Below, one piece after another: positions 37,585 to 44,494 of a stretch of 64,000 bases of DNA; position 1 is the first letter of the stretch; each line of letters begins with the position of its first letter. Position numbers and translations under genes: made by a program. The notes beneath the pieces are model-generated. The model was given only the letters and a program-made list of their open reading frames with translations, was not told the origin of the DNA and searched no databases. Source of the DNA: Aureimonas sp. ME7 (GTDB lineage: Bacteria > Pseudomonadota > Alphaproteobacteria > Rhizobiales > Rhizobiaceae); NCBI RefSeq assembly GCF_903970965.1, contig NZ_CAJCKW010000015.1, positions 1-64,000 of the forward strand. Direction: 5' to 3'.

Positions 37585-37784
37585 GGACGATCTTCTTTCA
37601 GTTCGCGGCGCGTCATGCGCGGCGCGCGGTTGCGGGGATCGACCGTGTCGCGGTCAAGCTTGATCTTGCGGATGGGAAGGGCGAACCGGGCGCGCGCTTC
37701 CTTGCGCGCGGCCTCGGGGTCCGGGGCCGCGATGAGATGCGACTCGGCCTCAGGGCCGTCGAGATAGACGCGGAAGCTCGGCAT
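37581..37784 (-). CDS. Small hypothetical prophage protein
   Basis: A 67-residue basic protein starting MPSFRVYLDGPEAESHLIAA. The N-terminus looks like a small beta-alpha fold (FRVYLDG, DPEAARKEARARFALP), as in short phage proteins of unknown role. ATG overlaps the upstream stop by one base. Confidence 0.65.
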   Translation of the reverse strand: MPSFRVYLDGPEAESHLIAAPDPEAARKEARARFALPIRKIKLDRDTVDPRNRAPRMTRRELKEDRP

Positions 37785-38197
37785 CAAGCGTTGCCGCCTT
37801 CCGTCGCCACGGCAACGCCCCGGCTGATAACGGTGCCGCGCTCGGACACGCCGTTGCTGACAGCGCGTAGTTCTGCCAAGCTTTCCGCGAGCTTCATGAC
37901 AAAGTGCTCGAGCACCTTTTCCGGCGCGGCGAGATTTACCCTGGCGATGTTGCTGAGGGCTTCGGCGACGTTCGAAGCCAGCGCTGTCGCGGGCATCGTC
38001 GTCGGAAGGCCTTCGTTGATCGCACGCATTGCTTCCGCGTAGGGAAGCAGAGCGCAATCACGAAGACGGTCCTGCATCTCGATGAAGGTGCGATCGATCG
38101 TGCGTTCCGCCAGCATGACGGCCTGCTCCGTGTTTCGATCATGCTCCCTGCGCATGTCGGCGATCGTCGCTTCGATATCGAAGTGAAGGGGCTTCAT
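37784..38197 (-). CDS. Helical hypothetical prophage protein
   Basis: A 137-residue all-helical protein starting MKPLHFDIEATIADMRREHD. No domain recognised. It is flanked by one-base stop/start overlaps on both sides. Confidence 0.65.
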   Translation of the reverse strand: MKPLHFDIEATIADMRREHDRNTEQAVMLAERTIDRTFIEMQDRLRDCALLPYAEAMRAINEGLPTTMPATALASNVAEALSNIARVNLAAPEKVLEHFVMKLAESLAELRAVSNGVSERGTVISRGVAVATEGGNA

Positions 38198-38481
38198 CAG
38201 TGCGCTCCGATCGGCGGGAAGTCGGCGGGGTTGAGGGTTTCGCCGGGGGCGAGGACGGCTTCGGCGCCGGATCGCGTCAGGCGGAAGAGGGTGAGCATGG
38301 TCGGATAGGTTTCGACCTCGACCGCCCAGCCGTTGGCGACCATCTCGCGCCACATGTCGTGGCCCATGGAATCGACCTGCGCGGTGCGGCGGTTGCCTTC
38401 GGACATCCGGCGGCGACCGTCGAGGTTGAGGGCACCGCGTGCGGACTGGCGCTGCTCGGGCGTCATGACGGGACGGGCCAT
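38197..38481 (-). CDS. Small winged-helix-like hypothetical prophage protein
   Basis: A 94-residue protein starting MARPVMTPEQRQSARGALNL. The segment MVANGWAVEVETYPTMLTLFRLTRSGAEAV reads like a winged-helix C-terminal half (helix, wing, LTRSG), so DNA binding is possible. No firm family call. Confidence 0.6.
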   Translation of the reverse strand: MARPVMTPEQRQSARGALNLDGRRRMSEGNRRTAQVDSMGHDMWREMVANGWAVEVETYPTMLTLFRLTRSGAEAVLAPGETLNPADFPPIGAH

Positions 38482-38615
38482 CAGCGCGACTCCACCATGA
38501 GGACGGCGCGCTCCAGCCGGTGGCGTTCCGTCCAGGACACGGCTCCGGCCATGAAGCCGGCGAAGAAGACGCCGACGGCGACCAGGGAGGCGAGTTCGCG
38601 GAGATAGGCGCGCAT
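38481..38615 (-). CDS. 44-residue single-span membrane microprotein
   Basis: This short frame runs from ATG 38615 to TGA 38481. It starts MRAYLRELASLVAVGVFFAG and holds one membrane helix (SLVAVGVFFAGFMAGAV) with charged ends. Its ATG overlaps the upstream stop and its TGA overlaps the downstream ATG, each by one base. This exact tiling argues that it is real. Role unknown. Confidence 0.7.
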   Translation of the reverse strand: MRAYLRELASLVAVGVFFAGFMAGAVSWTERHRLERAVLMVESR

Positions 38616-38947
38616 CACAGCGTGCCCCCCAGAACGAGGGGCGCGAAGGCGACCCCGGCGATGAAGCCCATGATCAGACCGAAGACGCCGATCAGCATCA
38701 GCGCGGCGGCGAACATGCCGGCGGGAACGCTGCTGTCATCCTCCTGCGCGAAGATGCGCTCCATTTCGCCTTCCTCGGCGAAGTCCGGCTCGCGGCGCAG
38801 GATGTCTTCGACATCGTTGGCGGCTTCGTTGAGGTTCGACGCGCGTTCCACCGACTGGGAGGAACGAACAGCGGAACGCGCGTCGGCACCGAACCCGCCC
38901 CGGGAGGACGCAGGCAGGTCGGTGATGGGGGAATGGGTAGGAGGCAT
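38615..38947 (-). CDS. First gene of the early leftward operon: C-terminal membrane protein
   Basis: A 110-residue protein starting MPPTHSPITDLPASS, with an acidic middle (DVEDILRREPDFAEEGEMER) and one or two C-terminal membrane segments (AALMLIGVFGLIMGFIAGVA). ATG 38947 has GGAG 8 nt upstream. It lies about 25 nt behind the predicted leftward promoter and repressor operator, so it is the first product after induction in that direction. Confidence 0.72.
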   Translation of the reverse strand: MPPTHSPITDLPASSRGGFGADARSAVRSSQSVERASNLNEAANDVEDILRREPDFAEEGEMERIFAQEDDSSVPAGMFAAALMLIGVFGLIMGFIAGVAFAPLVLGGTL

Positions 38948-38978
38948 GAAGGGCTCCGATCCGTGAGGGATGGAGCAG

Positions 38979-39007
38979 TTTGTAACGCTCAAGGGTACAA
39001 ACGTCAA
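38979..39007 (-). promoter_or_regulatory. Early leftward promoter overlapping operator copy 1
   Basis: On the minus strand TTGACG (39007-39002), a 17-nt spacer and TACAAA (38984-38979) form a sigma-70-type promoter. Spacer plus -10 are exactly a 23-bp operator (38979-39001; arms TTTGTA and TACAAA). The same operator stands in the same relation to the rightward promoter. Confidence 0.75.
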
Positions 39008-39036
39008 CTGGTCTGTAACGTGGAAAGCTACATCGC

Positions 39037-39045
39037 TTATCCACA
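39037..39045 (+). promoter_or_regulatory. Perfect DnaA-box consensus in the switch region
   Basis: TTATCCACA, the strict DnaA-box consensus, is followed at once by a partial copy (TCCATCCACAGG). It may be part of a phage origin or a DnaA-sensitive regulatory site; one box alone is weak evidence. Confidence 0.4.
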
Positions 39046-39067
39046 TCCATCCACAGGGTAGGAATAT

Positions 39068-39082
39068 GTTCTTGCTATGTTC
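39068..39082. promoter_or_regulatory. LexA (SOS) box of alphaproteobacterial type
   Basis: GTTC-TTGCTAT-GTTC matches the GTTC-N7-GTTC direct repeat bound by LexA in alphaproteobacteria. It lies 48 nt before the start of the small rightward gene at 39130 and within the prophage switch region, so the gene is probably induced by DNA damage. Confidence 0.65.
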
Positions 39083-39129
39083 TCCTTTGTGCCTCAGTTT
39101 GGTTGTGCGGCACAACTCCGGAGGTGACT

Positions 39130-39384
39130 ATGCAGACGTACTTTGTGGTCCAAACCTACAGCGTAAATCGCAAGAGAAAGATCGAGGCGGATCAGCCACG
39201 GCAGGTGCAGAGCGAGGCTGAGGCCTTGCGTTTGGGCGAACGCCTAAGCGAGACGAAGTTTGGGGTGATTGCGTTTAGTCGCACCGGTGATGCGAAGACC
39301 GGGGACTGGGAGGATGCAAAAATCCTCTTCCAGTTTGGCGATTTTGCCGAGGAAGATGCAGAAGCGATCCGCTCGGCCGCCTAA
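39130..39384 (+). CDS. Small conserved protein behind a LexA box; candidate antirepressor
   Basis: An 84-residue protein starting MQTYFVVQTYSVNRKRKIEA, with ALRLGERLSE and GVIAFSRTGDAKTGDWEDA. This family occurs widely in rhizobia (recalled, not searched) and has no known function. GGAGGTG sits 4 nt before ATG. The gene converges on the repressor and their stop codons overlap. The SOS box upstream and this position make a role in prophage induction plausible but unproven. Confidence 0.8.
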   Translation: MQTYFVVQTYSVNRKRKIEADQPRQVQSEAEALRLGERLSETKFGVIAFSRTGDAKTGDWEDAKILFQFGDFAEEDAEAIRSAA

Positions 39385-39713
39385 GATTTGCTGCTCGCCA
39401 GAGCTTTAAGGACGGCCAAAGTCTGATCGTCCTTACGGTCGCGAAGAATACGAAGGAGGTCCACGACTTCGCCCTCCTTCGTCGGATCAACAGTCAAGAG
39501 ATCAACGACCGACGCATTCAGCGCTTCTGCGGCGGCTTCCAGAAAGTCTTGCGTGTAGGGCTGCTCGCCACGTTCGATCCGGCCAATGTTGACAAACGTC
39601 ATCAGCGGAACACCTGGCGCCGATTCCAACATATCCGCGAACGCTCGCAGAGACAGCTTCCGGTACTGCCTCCACTGACGAACAAAATGTTTCTCGCGAC
39701 GCGGAGCTTTCAT
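39381..39713 (-). CDS. XRE-family prophage repressor (CI-like)
   Basis: A ~110-residue protein with an XRE helix-turn-helix: HFVRQWRQYRKLSLRAFADM then NIGRIERGEQPYTQDFLEAA, and a short C-terminus without a self-cleavage domain. Lack of a LexA-like peptidase domain means induction must use another route, such as an antirepressor. Start ATG 39713 (MKAPRREKHF) matches related proteins. ATG 39779, with AAGGA upstream, would add 22 residues and overlap the operators, so the start is uncertain. Confidence 0.85.
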   Translation of the reverse strand: MKAPRREKHFVRQWRQYRKLSLRAFADMLESAPGVPLMTFVNIGRIERGEQPYTQDFLEAAAEALNASVVDLLTVDPTKEGEVVDLLRILRDRKDDQTLAVLKALASSKS

Positions 39714-39743
39714 TCCCAAGGAATACCGCAGCCCTCGCGGGTC

Positions 39744-39766
39744 GTGGTATCGCTCAAAGTTACATA
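39744..39766. promoter_or_regulatory. Operator copy 3 (imperfect), near the repressor start
   Basis: GGTATCGCTCAAAG then TTACATAA aligns with the 23-bp operator with a few mismatches, sharing the CGCTCAA core. It lies 31 nt upstream of the preferred repressor start, in the spacer of a weak leftward promoter-like sequence. It may serve repressor autoregulation. Confidence 0.5.
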
Positions 39767-39772
39767 ACACCA

Positions 39773-39801
39773 TTGCCATTTGTATCCTTGAGCGTTACAA
39801 A
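39773..39801 (+). promoter_or_regulatory. Early rightward promoter overlapping operator copy 2
   Basis: TTGCCA (39773-39778), a 17-nt spacer and TACAAA (39796-39801) form a promoter. Spacer plus -10 is the second 23-bp operator (39779-39801), differing from copy 1 by one base. Start of transcription is expected near 39808, the first base of the Cro-like gene, so that mRNA is probably leaderless. Confidence 0.75.
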
Positions 39802-39807
39802 CCGGGA

Positions 39808-40074
39808 ATGCGCGATCATCCCCTACGCTCTTTCGCCGTTTCGAACGGCGTCTCGATCACCGAGATAGCTCGGCGCGTCGGCATCAGTCGTATGACGCTG
39901 CACAGGATCCTTCGGGGCGAAAACACTACCCTCGATCTTCTTCAGCGTATCAGCGTGGCCACTCAAGGCGCCGTCTCCGTTCAAAGCCTCGTCGCAGCCA
40001 GTAACTACGCTGCTCCGGCGTCCTGTCACGTAAACGAGAGCTCCGCCGCTTTACCCTCGGAGGCGAGCCGATGA
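39808..40074 (+). CDS. Cro-like XRE-family regulator
   Basis: An 88-residue protein with one helix-turn-helix (GVSITEIARRVGISRMTLHR then ILRGENTTLDLLQRIS) and a short disordered tail. It is divergent from the repressor and first in the rightward operon, the usual place of Cro. The predicted transcription start falls on its ATG. Its stop overlaps the next start (ATGA). Confidence 0.82.
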   Translation: MRDHPLRSFAVSNGVSITEIARRVGISRMTLHRILRGENTTLDLLQRISVATQGAVSVQSLVAASNYAAPASCHVNESSAALPSEASR

Positions 40075-40580
40075 GCGCGCAGGAAGCCGTGAACCGCCCG
40101 TCCACGCGCGTGATGCGGGGGCGCCTCAAGCTGGCGACCAAGGCGTCGATCGCGGATGCCGGCGGCGCGAAGGATCTGGTGTCGGAAAAGATGCTGCGCG
40201 TCGGCGAGGTCGCCCTGTCGCGCGGTTCGGTTCACCGGGTGGAGAACGACGACCACTTCGTCGGGATCGACACGGCGCTGGATCTCGACCTCCTCGCTGG
40301 CGAGCCGCGCCATGCGCGGGCGCTGGCCGAGGCGCAGAACTGGACGCTGGTTCCGCTGGTGGCGGTGTGCCCGACGGCAGTCATCAACGACGCCGGGATG
40401 AACCGGCTCGCGCGCATCACGAACGAGTTCGAACTCAGCATGCGCGAGGCGCTGGAAGACCGCGCCATCAGCGTCGAGGAAGCCGACGAGGCGCTGCCGC
40501 TCATCAACAAGCTGATCGAGGAACTGCTGCACAAGCAGGCCAAGCTGCTCGCCGTTCGGCGACAGGGGGACGGGGAATGA
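40071..40580 (+). CDS. Hypothetical early rightward protein
   Basis: A 169-residue protein starting MSAQEAVNRPSTRVMRGRLK. Helices dominate the C-terminal half (NEFELSMREALEDRAISVEE, LINKLIEELLHKQAKLLAV). Its position between cro-like and primase genes points to replication or replication control; no family recognised. Confidence 0.72.
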   Translation: MSAQEAVNRPSTRVMRGRLKLATKASIADAGGAKDLVSEKMLRVGEVALSRGSVHRVENDDHFVGIDTALDLDLLAGEPRHARALAEAQNWTLVPLVAVCPTAVINDAGMNRLARITNEFELSMREALEDRAISVEEADEALPLINKLIEELLHKQAKLLAVRRQGDGE

Positions 40581-41830
40581 CCGGCGCCCGCTCAATCGAG
40601 ACGGACGCCTTCGTCGCCGATGCCAAGGCGGTGTCGATCACGGCGGCTTTCGAGCGCTGCGGCTATTCGCTGGGCTCGCTGCGCGGCTCGCGCGTCGAGA
40701 TGGTCGGGCCGTGCCCGGCCTGCGGGGGCAAGGATCGCTTCGGCATCAACACGGCGAAGAACGTCTTCAACTGCCGGGGCGCGGAAGGGGGCGACGGGAT
40801 TGCCCTCGTCCGCCACCTGACCGGATGCGACTTCTGGGACGCCTGCGAGCTCCTGACCGGCCAGGATCGGCCCGGCCGCGATGGGGGCGACGATGCGGAG
40901 CGCGCCGCGCGGCGTCGCGAGGCCGAGCGGCGGATGGCCGAGCAGCGCGAGCGCGTTGCGCGCGAGGACGCGGAGCGCGAGGCCGAACAGAACCGATACC
41001 GGGCGCGCGAATGGGACCGCTGCCGCGACATCTGGCGCGAGGGCGCCGCCTTCGACTGCGACGGCGTTTCGGCCAAGGCCTATCTCGCCGCGCGCGGGCT
41101 CGACGTGTCGCATCTCGACGGGGCGTATCTGCGGACCCATCCGCGCCTCGGCTTCTTCGCCCGCGACGCTCGCGACCAGAACATCGCCATCCACCATGGC
41201 CCCGCGATGCTGGGGCTGTTCTGCCGGCTGGAGGGCAATCGATATGTGCCGGTCGGGCTGCACCAGACCTGGCTCGATCTCGACGCCGCGCCGAAGTTTC
41301 GGCCCGCGCTCGTCTCGCCGATCGACGGGGAGTCGCTGCCCTCGAAGAAGATGCGCGGGTCGAAGATGGGCGGGCTCATTCCCGTTCTCGGTCGCCTGTC
41401 GCAGTCCACCCGCATGGTGGTGGGCGAGGGGATCGAGACGGTTCTCGGCTTCGCCATGTTCGACGGGTTTCGCGCCGACACGTTCTATGCGGCGGCGGGC
41501 GATCTCGGGAACCTCGCCGGCAAGGCGATGCCGAAAAGCCGCATCAAGTCGGGCGCGAAGCGCAAGGACAAGAACGGGGTGATGCGCCCTGTGTTCGTGC
41601 CCGGCACCGAGCCGGACATGGGTTCGGACGCGATCCCGGTGCCCGAAACGATCGAGGAGCTCGTGCTTCTCGGTGACGGCGATTCGGACGTGGTGATGAC
41701 GCGCGCGGCGCTGAAGCGCGGCTGCGCGCGCCACGCCCGCCCGGGCCGCACGGTGCGCGATGTCTTCGCCCCGCCTGGCACGGACTGGGGCGAGCGCGGC
41801 GCGGCGCTGGCGCAAGAGGTGGCGGCATGA
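40577..41830 (+). CDS. Phage DNA primase: zinc-finger plus Toprim domain
   Basis: A 417-residue primase-like protein. The zinc ribbon near residues 38-65 has CPACGGKDRF and VFNCRG. A charged coiled linker follows (residues ~110-150). The Toprim domain has MVVGEGIETVLGFAMF (acidic Glu) and VLLGDGDSDVVMTRAALKRG (DxD). It would make primers for the helicase encoded 450 nt downstream. ATG overlaps the previous stop (ATGA). Confidence 0.88.
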   Translation: MTGARSIETDAFVADAKAVSITAAFERCGYSLGSLRGSRVEMVGPCPACGGKDRFGINTAKNVFNCRGAEGGDGIALVRHLTGCDFWDACELLTGQDRPGRDGGDDAERAARRREAERRMAEQRERVAREDAEREAEQNRYRAREWDRCRDIWREGAAFDCDGVSAKAYLAARGLDVSHLDGAYLRTHPRLGFFARDARDQNIAIHHGPAMLGLFCRLEGNRYVPVGLHQTWLDLDAAPKFRPALVSPIDGESLPSKKMRGSKMGGLIPVLGRLSQSTRMVVGEGIETVLGFAMFDGFRADTFYAAAGDLGNLAGKAMPKSRIKSGAKRKDKNGVMRPVFVPGTEPDMGSDAIPVPETIEELVLLGDGDSDVVMTRAALKRGCARHARPGRTVRDVFAPPGTDWGERGAALAQEVAA

Positions 41831-42207
41831 CGGCGATCCTCGTGGCCCGCCTGCAGCTGACGCGCGGCGTCGATCTCGCGCTGAACGCGGACATCCTCCA
41901 GTGGATGGAGGTTGCCGTCACCAACGGCAAGGACCAGCGCTGGCTGCAGCATACATACGGGCTGACCGGCCATCTGACGGGCGCCCTGGCGCTGGCCGAC
42001 GATCTGTTTCCCGGCCTTCGCTGGAACATCCAGGCCAAGCGGCGGGGCAGCGCTTCCATCTATGACGCGGCCGTTCTGGCCCCCGGCGCCGCCGCGCCCC
42101 AGGTGTGCCGATCCGGAGACGCGGCCAACGCTCTTCTCGGCGCCACGCTGCTCGCGTTTGCGGCTGTGGCGCTTCCTTCCACCGATCGTGAGGCGATGGC
42201 GGCCTGA
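41827..42207 (+). CDS. Hypothetical protein between primase and helicase
   Basis: A 126-residue protein starting MTAILVARLQLTRGVDLALN, with a C-terminal Ala-rich hydrophobic stretch (LLGATLLAFAAVALP) that may be a membrane or packing helix. It overlaps the primase stop (ATGA). Function unknown. Confidence 0.7.
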   Translation: MTAILVARLQLTRGVDLALNADILQWMEVAVTNGKDQRWLQHTYGLTGHLTGALALADDLFPGLRWNIQAKRRGSASIYDAAVLAPGAAAPQVCRSGDAANALLGATLLAFAAVALPSTDREAMAA

Positions 42208-42280
42208 GCGCTGCCCCCTTTCGATTCGTCTCCCGAGTTTTCGCGCGCCTGCCGCGCTTTCTCTGCCTTGAGGACTTCGC

Positions 42281-44071
42281 ATGAAACGGAAGCTGGAGGA
42301 GGGCGTCTCGCTGCTGGCGATCTGCGCCGCCGAAGACGAGACCGATATCGGGAACGGCAATCGGTTCTGCCACCGCTATGGCGACGACGTTCGGTTCGTG
42401 ACGCATATCGGGTTTCACGTCTTCGACGGGCTGCGCTGGCGCGAGGACGAGGGCCGCGATTTCGGCGGCAAGCATGTGCGCCCGCTGGCGCACCGCACGG
42501 CCGAGGCGATTCGGCTGGAATGCGTCGAGATCCAGGCCGACGAAGCGCAGATCCTGCTGGTCGAGGCTGGGAACGATGCGGAGGCGGAAATGGACCGGCT
42601 CGGGCCGCCGAAGAAGGATGCGGATCCGGACGTTCATCGGCGCTGGAAGATCCTGAAAGACGCGGTCGCGGAGCGGGACAAGATCGGCGACGCGATCGAC
42701 GAGGCGCGATCGCGCCGCGCGAGCTACTGCCGGTCGAGCCAAAACAGCGGCAAGCTCGACAACATGCTGAAGGAGGCCGCGCCCTACCTTTCCTGCACCG
42801 TGGACGAGCTCAACACCGACCCGCTGGCGCTGAACTGCCGGAACGGGACCGTTCGCTTCGTGAAGGTCGAGGACGACGAAAGCGATCCAGACGAGCCGCG
42901 CTTTCGCTGGCACGCACGGCTCGACCCGCACCGGCGCGAGGATCTGATCTCCAAGCTGTTCGAAGCGAACGTGCTGGCGGCTCCCGAACCCTCGAAGGAG
43001 GGAAGCCCCCGAACGGTGGAGGCGACCCCATCCGACCGGCTGCTGGACGCTTCGGAGCTTCTGCGGCTCGCGCACAAGGCGGCGCCGAACTTCATCGAGT
43101 TCATTCACCGCATGCAGCCCGATATCGACCGCCGGGACTATCTCCGTCGGGTGTTCGGCTACATGCTGACCGGGCTCACCGGCGAGCAGGTGATCTTCTT
43201 CTTCTACGGCATCGGCGCGAACGGCAAGTCGACCATGACCGACGTCATCGGGAAGATGATGTCGGACTATTCCGTGACGCTCGGGATCGAAAGCTTCACC
43301 GGCGATGCGAGGCGGGGTGGGGCCGACGCGACGCCCGACCTGGCGCGCCTGAGCGGGGCCTATGCCTGCTTCGCCTCGGAAGGGGACGAATCGGCCCGCC
43401 TCAAGGAAGGGCTGATCAAGCTCCTGACGGGCGACGACAAGATCGCGGTGCGCAAGCTGCACCAGGACTTCGTCGAGATCCAGATCCGGGCGAAGTTCGT
43501 CATCACCGGCAACCACAAGCCGATCATTCGGGGCGACGACGACGGCATCTGGCGGCGCGTCCACCTGATCGAGTGGCCGGTGCAGATCCCGCGCGAGGAA
43601 CGCGACAAGGATCTGCCCGCCAAGCTCCTGGCCGAGCGGGACGGGATCTTCGCCTGGATGCTGGCGGGCGCGCTCGAGTTCATGACGCTGGGCGGGCTGC
43701 ATCCGCCGGCCTCGGTGCTGGCTGCAGTGCAAGAGCACCGGGAGGAAAGCGACCCGATCAGCGCATTCATTCGCGGCGGGTGCGAGGTGACCGGGGACGA
43801 GACGGACGTCGTGTCGCCGGGGGACCTCCACGAGGCCTATGTCATCTTCTGCCGCCGGGAGGGGCTGACGCCGTTCGGGGCGACGACCTTCAACAGGCGA
43901 TTGCCCGACAAGGCGAAGATGGCCTGGAAGAGCCCCGACGGGCGCATGCGCCAGTTCGTGCGCACGAAGAGCGGCGGCACCGTTTATCGCGGCATCCGCA
44001 TCCTGCCGGCCTTCAAGCCGGGCTCGGGCAACGAATGGCCGGCGGGGCGCGACGCGCCGCCGCTGGATTGA
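42281..44071 (+). CDS. D5-type primase-helicase (SF3 helicase, P4 family)
   Basis: A 596-residue replication helicase. The D5_N region (residues ~170-290) is followed by the SF3 ATPase with Walker A YGIGANGKST at about residues 309-318 and a later sensor-like FVITGNHKPIIRGDDDGIWRR. A C-terminal winged-helix (FGATTFNRRLPDK) follows. It probably unwinds phage DNA with the primase upstream. A long region with repeats and no gene follows. Confidence 0.92.
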   Translation: MKRKLEEGVSLLAICAAEDETDIGNGNRFCHRYGDDVRFVTHIGFHVFDGLRWREDEGRDFGGKHVRPLAHRTAEAIRLECVEIQADEAQILLVEAGNDAEAEMDRLGPPKKDADPDVHRRWKILKDAVAERDKIGDAIDEARSRRASYCRSSQNSGKLDNMLKEAAPYLSCTVDELNTDPLALNCRNGTVRFVKVEDDESDPDEPRFRWHARLDPHRREDLISKLFEANVLAAPEPSKEGSPRTVEATPSDRLLDASELLRLAHKAAPNFIEFIHRMQPDIDRRDYLRRVFGYMLTGLTGEQVIFFFYGIGANGKSTMTDVIGKMMSDYSVTLGIESFTGDARRGGADATPDLARLSGAYACFASEGDESARLKEGLIKLLTGDDKIAVRKLHQDFVEIQIRAKFVITGNHKPIIRGDDDGIWRRVHLIEWPVQIPREERDKDLPAKLLAERDGIFAWMLAGALEFMTLGGLHPPASVLAAVQEHREESDPISAFIRGGCEVTGDETDVVSPGDLHEAYVIFCRREGLTPFGATTFNRRLPDKAKMAWKSPDGRMRQFVRTKSGGTVYRGIRILPAFKPGSGNEWPAGRDAPPLD

Positions 44072-44146
44072 GCCGATGCGCCGCGCCTCCGCACCTCCGC
44101 CTGTCTCAGCCGTCCGACGATCGTGGCGCCGTGTCTGCCGCTCGAA

Positions 44147-44464
44147 TTGGGCAGCTAGGGACGCAAGCGCGCCAGTTGGGTCGCAAGGGTTCGGCTTTCG
44201 AGGGTTCGGGAGGGCCTGCGAACCAAGGGTTTGGGACGCTAGGGCGGCTAGGGAGGCAAGGTCCCGGATTTCCTATATGCGCGCGAGAGAGTGATGGGGT
44301 GTCCGGATCAAGGCTCAAGGTCTCTTACGTAATGCGAGACCTTGCCTCCCTAGCCTCCCTAGCGACCCAAATCAGAATTTATCATTACAAAACATAGGGT
44401 TATAAAGTCCATGACTTGGGCAGCAAGACAGACCGGCTTCCATCTACCTTCCCTAGCTGCCCAA
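44147..44464. repeat. Six-copy repeat array upstream of the nusG-like gene
   Basis: Each copy begins TTGGG, ends near GCAAGG and has 0, 1 or 2 inserted 9-bp units TAGGG(A/C)GGC. Forward copies: 44147-44167, 44176-44188, 44231-44261 and 44416-44427. Reverse copies: 44340-44370 and 44448-44464. Copies at 44231 and 44340 form a ~31-bp inverted repeat around a ~78-nt loop. The stretch 44072-44494 has no other gene I can support. Confidence 0.8.
44379..44406 (+). promoter_or_regulatory. Predicted promoter of the nusG-like/late operon
   Basis: TTATCA, a 16-nt spacer and TATAAA lie in an AT-rich island of otherwise GC-rich DNA. Transcription would start near 44413. The leader would then begin with a hairpin: TTGGGCAGC (44416-44424) pairing with GCTGCCCAA (44456-44464). 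Confidence 0.55.
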
Positions 44465-44494
44465 AACGCCTTTCTGGCGGGTGAAAGGGACTGG

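Noticed and set aside
39714-39779. N-terminal extension of the repressor from ATG 39779
   Set aside because: Not excluded (AAGGA lies upstream), but the extension overlaps operator copies and a promoter, and related proteins start near MKAPRREKHF. The shorter form is preferred.
44076-44294. A 72-codon frame within the repeat region
   Set aside because: Arg/Ala-rich product made by the repeats, no ribosome site.
44147-44464. CRISPR array
   Set aside because: Repeats occur in both orientations with variable internal units and no regular spacers; no cas genes are in the window.
44411-44494. N-terminal extension of the NusG-like protein from ATG 44411
   Set aside because: It would translate the repeat leader, lacks a ribosome site and begins at or before the predicted transcription start.
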